Shown: piece after piece, positions 1 through 6,822 of the stretch
Layout of the letters: every line of letters begins with the position of its first letter
How positions within the stretch are numbered: the stretch's first letter is position 1
NCBI GenBank assembly: GCA_035293965.1
Contig: DATGLW010000107.1
Span: 1-46,628, forward strand
DNA: 46,628 bases
DNA from: DATGLW01 sp035293965
GTDB lineage: Bacteria > Actinomycetota > Acidimicrobiia > Acidimicrobiales > RAAP-2
Direction: 5' to 3'
Made by a program: the position numbers and the translations under genes
The notes under the pieces: generated by a model
Database searches by the model: none
Told to the model about the DNA's origin: nothing
The model's input: the letters and a program-made list of their open reading frames with translations, nothing else

Positions 1-2327
1 AAGGTGCCCGACTCGTCGGACAAGGTGCACTCGAGATTGGAGGTTCCCGCCCGCGGCTGCACCCGCACCGAGCGGATCCGACCGGCCACCCGGACCCGCT
101 GACGGAACGCCACCTCGGCCAATGGCGTGGTCGTCCCCGCACGGTCGGCGAGAGCCAGGTCGGCCGGCGCCAGCGCGCGGCCCCGGTCGCGGTGGCGCTC
201 GGATCCCCCGGGACGGCCGGCCCCAACCACCCGCCCGGCCGCCGTGGGGGCTGCGCTCCTCGGCGCGAGCAGCCGCCGGCGACCGGCCCGTGGAGCCGGC
301 CCGTGGGCGCGCAGGTTGTAGGGGACGATGGTGGCGCTCACGTTGGGGACGGCGGAGACCACCGCGGCGATCCTGTCGGCCGTGCGGTCGTGCAGGAACC
401 GGTCCCACACCGAGCCGTACACGCGGCGAGGGAGCAGCACGGTGCACTCGGTGTCACCATCGGCCACGGCGTCGGCAACGAGCTCGAGGGTGGCACGCGT
501 GAGCCGCCGGTCGGGGCACTCGACCACGTCGAGCGGGAAGCGGGACAGGCCGAGGCGGCGCCACTCGGCCTGGAGACGCTCAGAGGCGCTGCTGTCGATG
601 TCGAAGTGCACGGCGCGCACGTCGTCCGGCGTCAGGGTCCGGGCATAGCGGATGGCGCGTGCCACGGCCATGTCGAGCCGGTCGACGAGCACGACCACCA
701 CGTGGCGCCGGAGGACGGGCTCCTCGCACGCCTTGACGGCACCCACCTCGAGGCGCGCCTGCTCGCTCGCGTACTGGCGGTGGAGCCGGAGCAGGAGGAC
801 CACGCCGAGGGGGAGCACGACCACGATGGCCCAGGCCCCCTCGGTGAACTTGGTCACCACGATGATCACGTCGACGAGGAAGGAGAGCACTGCTGCGGTG
901 CCGTTCACCACCGCCCGGCGGCGCCACTGCGGCTCGCGGTGGACGAGGTGGTACTTCACCATGCCCGCTCCCGCCATGGTGAAGCCGGTGAAGACGCCGA
1001 CCGCGTAGAGCGGGATGAGGTTGTCGACCTTGGCCCTCGTGATGACGAGCAGCGCGATCGACACCACCGTGAGCAGCCCGATGCCGGTGGAGAACACCAG
1101 CCGGTGGCCCCGCTTGGTGAGCTGCCGGGGCAGGTAGGAGTCCTCGGCGGCAAAGCTGGCCAGGTAGGGGAAACCGGTGAAGCTGGTGTTGGCCGCCAGC
1201 ACGAGGATGAACATGGTGCTGGCCTGGAGCAGCACGAACAGCACGTTGCCCCCGGCACTGGTGCCGTAGACGCTCTTGGCGATCTGGGCCACCACCGTCG
1301 GCGTACCCGTTGCGTACGGCACCGGGTGGACCACGGCGGCCAGGGAGCTCACGCCGAGAACGAGCGACCCGAGGATGAGGCTCATGGCGATCATGGTGAT
1401 CCGGGCGTTGCGGGCCTCGGGCCTCCGGAACACCGACACGCTGTTGGAGATGGCCTCGGTGCCGGTCAACGCCGAGCCGCCGGAGGCGAAGGACCGCAGC
1501 AGGATGAACAGCGAGGCACCGTAGAGCAGGCCTGCGCCCTGGTGGCCCATGGGCACCGCACCGGCCACGTGGATCGAGCGGGCGTGCAGGCTGCCGGCAA
1601 GGGCGCGCACGGTGCCCACCGCCAGCAGGACGGCCATGTTGGCCACGAAGAAGTAGGTGGGGAACGCGAACACGCGCCCCGCCTCGCGCACGCCCCGCAG
1701 GTTGCCGTAGGCGATGAGCGCGACGAGCGCCACGGCGATCCCGGTCGTGGCGCCCGTGAGCGACGGGAACACCGAAGTCAAGGCGGCCACGCCCGCCGCC
1801 ACCGACACGGCCACGGTCAGGGTGTAGTCGATGAGGAGCGCCATGGCGGCCACCTGGGCCACCGTGAGGCCGAAATTCTCGCGCGACACCACGTAGGCGC
1901 CACCCGACTTCGTGTAGACCTTCACGACCTCGAGGTACGAGAGGGTCACGAAGGCGAGCACGACGATCACCGCGATGCTGACCGGCACCACGAGGGAGAA
2001 GGCCGCCACGCCGATTGCCTTCACGAGCGGGATCAGTGCCTGCTCGGTGGCATAGGCCGAGGAGGAGATGACGTCGGACGACAGGACCGCCAGCGCGGTG
2101 GGTTTCCCGAGCCGCTCGGTGCTCAGCTGCTCGGTCACGAGCGGGGGGCCGAGGAGGAGGTTCTTCAGCCGGTACCGGAGCGTCTCGGGCAGCGGCGCCC
2201 CGAGGGGGGTGGCGGCCGGCGGCGGGATCCCACGGGCGGCGTCGCCGGGCCCGCCCGGCGCACCCGTTTCGGTGCCGCCGGGGGCCGCGCCAGCGAGCGC
2301 GGTGCCGTCGGGATGCCGGTTGGCCAC
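1..2327 (-). CDS. KimA-like APC family permease fused to a C-terminal OB-fold domain (3' end outside window)
   Basis: No stop codon is reached before the left edge, so the C-terminus is missing. The GTG start at 2327 follows an in-frame TAG. A polar leader is followed by LRYRLKNLLLGPPL and then about 12 hydrophobic segments of the amino acid-polyamine-organocation superfamily, including SSSAYATEQ and a YTKSGGAYVVSREN stretch like those of KimA-type potassium importers. A cytosolic segment follows, with HVVVVLVDRLD and CTVLLPRRVYGSVW, resembling the universal-stress-like tail of KimA. After a basic Ala/Arg linker the same frame continues into LAEVAFRQRVRVAGRIRSV and LECTLSDESGT, which resemble the start of the OB-fold proteins that are separate genes in many actinobacteria. 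Two RCK genes lie divergently next door, which supports a potassium role. The substrate is inferred; the permease fold is secure. Confidence 0.8.
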   Translation of the reverse strand, partial: MANRHPDGTALAGAAPGGTETGAPGGPGDAARGIPPPAATPLGAPLPETLRYRLKNLLLGPPLVTEQLSTERLGKPTALAVLSSDVISSSAYATEQALIPLVKAIGVAAFSLVVPVSIAVIVVLAFVTLSYLEVVKVYTKSGGAYVVSRENFGLTVAQVAAMALLIDYTLTVAVSVAAGVAALTSVFPSLTGATTGIAVALVALIAYGNLRGVREAGRVFAFPTYFFVANMAVLLAVGTVRALAGSLHARSIHVAGAVPMGHQGAGLLYGASLFILLRSFASGGSALTGTEAISNSVSVFRRPEARNARITMIAMSLILGSLVLGVSSLAAVVHPVPYATGTPTVVAQIAKSVYGTSAGGNVLFVLLQASTMFILVLAANTSFTGFPYLASFAAEDSYLPRQLTKRGHRLVFSTGIGLLTVVSIALLVITRAKVDNLIPLYAVGVFTGFTMAGAGMVKYHLVHREPQWRRRAVVNGTAAVLSFLVDVIIVVTKFTEGAWAIVVVLPLGVVLLLRLHRQYASEQARLEVGAVKACEEPVLRRHVVVVLVDRLDMAVARAIRYARTLTPDDVRAVHFDIDSSASERLQAEWRRLGLSRFPLDVVECPDRRLTRATLELVADAVADGDTECTVLLPRRVYGSVWDRFLHDRTADRIAAVVSAVPNVSATIVPYNLRAHGPAPRAGRRRLLAPRSAAPTAAGRVVGAGRPGGSERHRDRGRALAPADLALADRAGTTTPLAEVAFRQRVRVAGRIRSVRVQPRAGTSNLECTLSDESGT

Positions 2328-2500
2328 CCGGCAACGCTAACCAGTGCCGCGCCTCGGCGCGGGCCGCCACCCGGTCACCTGGCGCGCAGCCCGCCTCGGC
2401 CGCAAGGCTCCGTTCCCGGCACCTCCCTGCCGCCTGGTGCGCAGCGCCCCTGGCCAGGCTGCCGGCGATCTTTACAGCCGGTGTCGCACCGTGTTCGACT

Positions 2501-3259
2501 GTGCAGGTGCACGTCGTCGTCGTCGGATGCGGTCGGGTCGGGTCCGGCCTGGCCATCGACCTCAGCCGTGCTGGGCACTCGGTGGCCATCATCGACCGCA
2601 ACCCGCGAGCGTTCCGCCGGCTGCCAGAGGACTGGGGGGGCATGCGCATCGTCGGCTCGGGGTTCGACCGCGACGACCTCGAGCGGGCGGGTGCGGTCGG
2701 GGCCGGCGCCCTGGCGTCGGTGACCAACGGCGACAACACCAACATCCTGACGGTGCGGATCGCACGCGAGACGTACCAGATCCCCAGGGTGGTGGCTCGG
2801 ATCTACGACCCCCGGCGAGCCGAGATCTACCAGCGCCTCGGCATCCCGACGGTGGCCACGGTCACCTGGACGATCGACCAGGTCCGGCGGCGGCTCCTCC
2901 CCGACGTCGCCGCAGAGTGGTCGGACGCGAGCGGGCACCTCTCGCTCCTCGAGGTCGGGCTCCCCGAGCAGTGGGCGGGGCGGCCGCTGGTCGAGCTGCA
3001 GGAGCCGGGGCAGATCACCCTGGCGGCCGTCACGCGCGCGGGCGTAGGCCGCCTCGACGGCGACAAGCTGGTCGGCCAGGAGGGGGACCTCCTCCACGTG
3101 CTGGTGACCAAGGAGGCCCGTGACCTCCTCACGGCACGCCTCAACGAGGCGCCCGGGCCGGCGGGCGGGGCGACCGGTGCCAAGGGCGAGCGGGCCAGTG
3201 CCGGCCGGCAGCGGGGGGCGGACGTCGCCGCAGGGACGGCGCCGGAGCGGGCCGGATGA
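2501..3259 (+). CDS. TrkA/KtrA-type RCK potassium-uptake regulatory protein (first of pair)
   Basis: This is a cytosolic nucleotide-binding regulator of a potassium transporter. The N-terminus VVVVGCGRVGSGLAIDL is a Rossmann GxGxxG motif, and the acidic residue ending beta-2 lies in IIDRN, which fits NAD/ATP-binding RCK_N (TrkA_N, residues about 2-120). An RCK_C domain follows (about 135-215), then a low-complexity Gly/Ala tail. The GTG start at 2501 gives VQVHVVVVG and is preferred because the first strand begins immediately. The stop overlaps the start of the second TrkA gene by four bases (ATGA), so the two are probably translationally coupled. The permease gene is divergent, 173 bases away. 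The family call is firm; the identity of its transporter partner is inferred from position. Confidence 0.88.
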   Translation: MQVHVVVVGCGRVGSGLAIDLSRAGHSVAIIDRNPRAFRRLPEDWGGMRIVGSGFDRDDLERAGAVGAGALASVTNGDNTNILTVRIARETYQIPRVVARIYDPRRAEIYQRLGIPTVATVTWTIDQVRRRLLPDVAAEWSDASGHLSLLEVGLPEQWAGRPLVELQEPGQITLAAVTRAGVGRLDGDKLVGQEGDLLHVLVTKEARDLLTARLNEAPGPAGGATGAKGERASAGRQRGADVAAGTAPERAG

Positions 3260-3975
3260 AGGTCGCCATCGCCGGCGCCGGCAACGTGGGGACGTCCATC
3301 GCCAAGGACCTCCACGCCAACGGCCACGAGGTCCTCGTGCTCGAGCTCGACCCGGACCTGGTGGAGCGCCTCCGCGGCACCCTGCCCGTCACCTGGATCG
3401 CGGCCGACGCGTGCGAGGCATCGTCGCTCGACGCGGCGGGGCTGGCGACGGTCGACGTGGTCGTGGCCGCGACCGGCGACGACGAGGACAACCTCGTCAT
3501 CTCGCTGCTGGCCAAGCAGGAGTTCGCCGTGCCGAGAGTGGTGGCGCGGGTCAACCACCCGAAGAACCAGTGGCTCTTCAACGAGAGCTGGGGGGTGGAC
3601 GTGTCGGTCTCCACGCCCCAGCTCCTCACCGCCCTGGTCGAAGAGGCGGTGTCGGTGGGTGCACTTGTGCGGCTGCTGCAGTTCCAGCGGGGCGCTGCCC
3701 ACCTCGTCGAGGTCACGCTGGCCGAGGACTCGCCGTCGGCCGGGCGGGCGATCGCCGACCTGGGCCTGCCGCGCGACGCAACGGTGGTGGCGGTGGTCCG
3801 CGACGAGCGCCTGGTCGTCCCCCGGGGCGACACCGTGCTGCAGCCCGGCGACGAGGTGCTGGTGCTGGTCGTGTCCGAAGCCGAACAGGCGGTGCAGGAC
3901 CTCCTCATCAACCCGCACGGCAAGCCCCCCATGGCCGTGCCAGGCGAACGACCGGCGGCGCGCGGCACCACCTGA
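3256..3975 (+). CDS. TrkA/KtrA-type RCK potassium-uptake regulatory protein (second of pair)
   Basis: This is the second RCK protein of 239 residues. It starts with MKVAIAGAGNVGTSIAKDL, a Rossmann GxGxxG motif, and has the acidic beta-2 end VLELD. The N-domain also carries VVAATGDDEDN and VARVNHPKN. The C-terminal half (about 140-225) is RCK_C with GRAIADLGLP and VLQPGDEVLVLV. It is coupled to the upstream trkA-like gene by an ATGA overlap, so the pair probably forms a hetero-octameric or paired gating ring. Such tandem RCK genes next to an APC-type permease recur in actinobacteria. There is no sign of damage. Confidence 0.88.
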   Translation: MKVAIAGAGNVGTSIAKDLHANGHEVLVLELDPDLVERLRGTLPVTWIAADACEASSLDAAGLATVDVVVAATGDDEDNLVISLLAKQEFAVPRVVARVNHPKNQWLFNESWGVDVSVSTPQLLTALVEEAVSVGALVRLLQFQRGAAHLVEVTLAEDSPSAGRAIADLGLPRDATVVAVVRDERLVVPRGDTVLQPGDEVLVLVVSEAEQAVQDLLINPHGKPPMAVPGERPAARGTT

Positions 3976-4015
3976 CCGGCCGCCTGCAGCGTGCGGGCAG
4001 GAGCCGCCCCCTAGC

Positions 4016-4846
4016 ATGCCGGTGGTGGAGGCGGCCTTCTTCGATCTCGACAAGACCGTCATCGACCGTGCCTCGCTGGTCGCCTTCGGCCCCACCCTGC
4101 GCCGCGGCGGCCTGGTCAACCGCCGGACCCTGGTCAGAGCCGTGGTCTCCCAGCTCCTGTTCCTCTACTTCGGCGCCGGCGAGCGGCGGCTGGCCCGGGT
4201 GCGCGAGGCCCTCTTGCGCCTCAGCCGGGGCTGGGACCGCGCCAAGGTCCGTGAGCTGGTTCGCGAGGCGCTGCTCGAGACGGTGGAGCCGATCATCTAC
4301 ACCGAGGCACTCGCCGCGATGGAGGAGCACCGGCGGGCAGGGCACCGCGTGTACCTCGTGTCGGCGTCCCCCGAGGAGATCGTCCTCCCACTTGCCGAGC
4401 TGCTCGGGACCGACGGGGCCGTCTGCTCCCAGGGCGAAGTCGACGCCGACGGGCGCTTCACGGGCAGCCTCGCCTTCTACGCCGAAGGGTCGAACAAGGC
4501 CGACGCCATACGCGACCTGGCCCGACGTACGGGCATCGCTCTGTCGCGCTCGACGGCGTACTCGGACTCGATCAGCGACCTGCCGATGCTCGAGGCGGTC
4601 GGCCACCCCGTGGCGGTCAACCCAGACCGTGCCCTCGCCAAGGTGGCGCGCGCGCGGGGCTGGGAGGTGGCGCGCTTCACCAGGCCGACGCGCTTGCACC
4701 GCCGGGTGGCGCGGCGCGCGCCCGCGGTCGCTGTCGTCGTGGCTGTCACCGCGACCGCCGTGCTCATGCGGCGCCACGGCGAGCGGGCAGCGGCCCGGAC
4801 CGGGCCTCGGAGGCGACCGGCCGCCGGGTGCTCGGCGGCTCGGTGA
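4016..4846 (+). CDS. HAD-IB family hydrolase (SerB-like phosphatase)
   Basis: This is a haloacid dehalogenase superfamily phosphatase of 276 residues. The catalytic motif FFDLDKTV near residue 10 supplies the nucleophile Asp10 and acid/base Asp12. Motif II is VYLVSASPEE, and motif III/IV is YSDSISDLPML with metal-binding aspartates. This pattern is typical of subfamily IB, which includes phosphoserine phosphatase and membrane-associated actinobacterial homologues. A C-terminal hydrophobic stretch (VAVVVAVTATAVLM) followed by an Arg-rich tail could anchor it to the membrane. The ATG at 4016 is chosen because the catalytic motif begins a few residues later; longer readings extend into the trkA gene. 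The substrate cannot be read from the sequence. Confidence 0.85.
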   Translation: MPVVEAAFFDLDKTVIDRASLVAFGPTLRRGGLVNRRTLVRAVVSQLLFLYFGAGERRLARVREALLRLSRGWDRAKVRELVREALLETVEPIIYTEALAAMEEHRRAGHRVYLVSASPEEIVLPLAELLGTDGAVCSQGEVDADGRFTGSLAFYAEGSNKADAIRDLARRTGIALSRSTAYSDSISDLPMLEAVGHPVAVNPDRALAKVARARGWEVARFTRPTRLHRRVARRAPAVAVVVAVTATAVLMRRHGERAAARTGPRRRPAAGCSAAR

Positions 4847-4888
4847 GCGACGCCTGCAGGCCTCGCCCGCGCTCCGGCCAGACCCCGG

Positions 4889-4963
4889 TCAGGCTGTTCG
4901 CAACCGCCGGGCTGCGACGACGCCGAGGGCCACGAGCACGGTGAGGAGGAGCAGCTTCTTCAT
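4889..4963 (-). CDS. Possible 24-residue single-span membrane peptide
   Basis: A short minus-strand frame encodes MKKLLLLTVLVALGVVAARR followed by LRTA and a stop. It has two lysines, one hydrophobic helix of about 15 residues and a basic C-terminus, the pattern of small actinobacterial single-pass proteins such as the DLW-39 type. It lies alone between the HAD gene and the sigma-factor gene. No convincing Shine-Dalgarno sequence precedes the ATG, so translation is uncertain. The regular hydrophobic composition is unlike the random shadow frames nearby. Confidence 0.3.
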   Translation of the reverse strand: MKKLLLLTVLVALGVVAARRLRTA

Positions 4964-5084
4964 GTGGCGATGCTAACCGGCCGCCGCTGGTGGGGCTGGC
5001 CGGCCGGCTCACCTCCCACAGGTCGCCACGGTCAGGAATGCGCCGGCGCCACGATCACGAACGGGCGCGCCGGTCCGTGCGGGA

Positions 5085-6023
5085 TCAGACGGTGAGCAGG
5101 TCGCGCGCACCGGTGTCCGACGAGGGGTGGCGCAGCTTGGACATGGCCCGGGCCTCGATCTGGCGGATCCGCTCGCGGGTCAGGTTGAAGTGCTCGCCTA
5201 CCTCCTCGAGGGTCCGGGGCTCGCCCCGGTCGAGGCCGAAACGCAGGCGCAGGATCTCGCGCTCGCGCTCGTCGAGGGGAGACAGCAGTCGGCCGATCTC
5301 CTCGGGCAGCAGCGACACCGCGGCCACTTCGAACGGTGACTCGGCGGAGCGGTCCTCGACCACGTCGCCGAGCTCCGCGTCGCCATCCTCACGGAGAGGC
5401 TCGGACAGTGAGAGCGGCTCGGCGCGGAAGCGGAGGGCCTCGACCAGCTTGTCCTCGGGCATCTCCACCTCGACCCCGAGCTCGGCCAAGGTTGCCGGCC
5501 GGCCCAACTTCAGCTCCAAGCGGGCCTGCGCCTTCTGGACCCTGGCCAGGGTGTCGCCGGCATGGACCGGCAACCGGATGGTCCGGCCGGTGTTGGCGAT
5601 GCCTCGGGTGATGGCCTGGCGGATCCACCAGGTGGCGTAGGTCGAGAACTTGAAGCCCTTGCGCCAGTCGAACTTCTCGACGGCGTGCATGAGGCCGAGG
5701 TTCCCCTCCTGGATCAGGTCGAGCAGGGGCAGGCCGGACGCCTGGTACTTCTTGGCGATGGAGACGACCAGGCGGAGGTTGGACTGCACGAAGGTCTGCT
5801 GGGCCTGCTCACCGGTGAGCACGGCTCGCCGGAGCTCCCGCCGCTTGCTGCTCGACAGGCCCTTCGGAGCCTTCTTGAGCTCCTCCTCGGCCGTGCGGCC
5901 AGCCTCGATGGCCTGGGCAAGCCGGACCTCGTCGTCCTTGGTGAGCAGCGGGTACTGGCCGATATCGGTCAGGTAGAGCCGTACGAGGTCCTCGTCGTCC
6001 CGCTCGATGCGTTCCTTTGCCAA
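5085..6023 (-). CDS. RNA polymerase sigma factor, sigma-70 group 2 (SigB/HrdB-like)
   Basis: This protein directs RNA polymerase to -10/-35 promoters. Region 1.2 is DLVRLYLTDIGQYPLL, region 2 includes SNLRLVVSIAKKYQ, LLDLIQEGNLGLMHAVEKFD and FSTYATWWIRQAI, and region 4.2 includes RTLEEVGEHFNLTRERIRQI. There is no region 1.1, so this is a short group 2 (SigB-like) factor rather than a long housekeeping SigA, although some lineages use such a protein as principal factor. The TTG start at 6023 is chosen because GGAGGAAGGG lies about 10 bases upstream. A longer in-frame reading from 6110 adds 29 poorly conserved residues. The neighbours are unrelated, so it is probably monocistronic. Confidence 0.92.
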   Translation of the reverse strand: MAKERIERDDEDLVRLYLTDIGQYPLLTKDDEVRLAQAIEAGRTAEEELKKAPKGLSSSKRRELRRAVLTGEQAQQTFVQSNLRLVVSIAKKYQASGLPLLDLIQEGNLGLMHAVEKFDWRKGFKFSTYATWWIRQAITRGIANTGRTIRLPVHAGDTLARVQKAQARLELKLGRPATLAELGVEVEMPEDKLVEALRFRAEPLSLSEPLREDGDAELGDVVEDRSAESPFEVAAVSLLPEEIGRLLSPLDEREREILRLRFGLDRGEPRTLEEVGEHFNLTRERIRQIEARAMSKLRHPSSDTGARDLLTV

Positions 6024-6180
6024 GTCTGCCGACCCTTCCTCCACTACAACGGAACGCGGCGGCCGTGCCGCCCCGAGGCCCTCGCCGCCCCATCGGCCCT
6101 TGAGCCACACAGGCGGGATGTGCCGTCAGTCTACAGGGCGCGTCAAGCGGTCACGCAGGAGACCGAGGCCGGCAAGCCGG

Positions 6181-6822
6181 TCAGGCGCTGGGGCCCGGCT
6201 CCGGCGGCCACGCCACCAGCCCGGCTCCGGCGCCGGCTTCCACGACGAGCGATTCGAGGGCGAGCTGGGTCTCCGAAGCCGCGGCGACCTGCTCGGGCCC
6301 GGTGAGGAGCGACTGGAGCAACGTCTCCCCTGCCTGCCACGACTCGGCCTCGTCGCGCAGCACGAGGCGGAGGACGCGGATCACCGGACCGTCTGAGGCC
6401 GGCGAGGTCTCGCGCAGGTGCTGGTCGTAGGTGGCGAGCAGGCGGGGGATGGCGACCCGGTACAGCGCAGCGAGCCGCCGCACGTCGGCGTCGCCCCGGC
6501 CGGCCTGCGTCAGCTCGGCCATGGCACCGACGAGGGTCCCGAACGCCGGAGCCGGCGGGCGGAGCAGCCGGTCGGGATCGATGCGGTCGAGGACCGGCAC
6601 ACGGTCGCCCCAGAGGTCGGCGTGCCACGCGTGCTGGAGGCTCACCTCGTCGAGGTGCACGCGCGCTGCCGGGGCGTGCGCGGTCGCAGCCCAGGTGCCG
6701 GTCAGCTCGAACAGGCTGTGCTCGAACCAGCGGTACCCGCCGGCGATCGCCGCCAGCTGGTCGAGCGTCAGCCCGGGCGCCACGGCCCGCTCATCCACGG
6801 GCGGCACGGCCCGCTCATCCAC
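6181..6822 (-). CDS. Ferritin-like helical-bundle protein of unknown function
   Basis: About 213 residues, mostly alpha-helical, with Glu/His pairs where ferritin-like proteins place metal ligands: RWFEHSLFELTG, then HLDEVSLQHAWHADLW, and later LRLVLRDEAESWQAGE. This pattern resembles a family of uncharacterised actinobacterial ferritin-like proteins. The GTG at 6822 is chosen because GGGGTGGGAG lies just upstream. The gene overlaps the end of nadE by 8 bases, so it is the last gene of a minus-strand operon. Its first codons lie in a 24-bp tandem duplication (VDERAV twice). Whether metal is bound is untested. The gene is surely real, but the function is open. Confidence 0.7.
   Translation of the reverse strand: MDERAVPPVDERAVAPGLTLDQLAAIAGGYRWFEHSLFELTGTWAATAHAPAARVHLDEVSLQHAWHADLWGDRVPVLDRIDPDRLLRPPAPAFGTLVGAMAELTQAGRGDADVRRLAALYRVAIPRLLATYDQHLRETSPASDGPVIRVLRLVLRDEAESWQAGETLLQSLLTGPEQVAAASETQLALESLVVEAGAGAGLVAWPPEPGPSA
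6781..6822 (-). repeat. 24-bp tandem duplication across the nadE stop
   Basis: The 18-base word GTGGATGAGCGGGCCGTG (minus strand) occurs twice with a 6-base spacer, at 6805-6822 and 6781-6798. The upstream copy holds the nadE stop TGA and the likely start of the ferritin-like gene. The downstream copy adds a second VDERAV to that protein. Confidence 0.9.

Noticed and set aside
2328..2500. Possible c-di-AMP (ydaO-type) riboswitch upstream of the KimA-like permease
   Set aside because: I looked for the conserved GGAGGAACC, GGGGTGAAT and CCCGACAGCTAACTC-like blocks on the minus strand and found only vague GC-rich resemblance.
192..2723. Long plus-strand open frame opposite the permease
   Set aside because: It is rich in His, Glu, Arg and Gly with no domain pattern, and the opposite strand holds a clear membrane protein; it is an antisense shadow of GC-rich coding.
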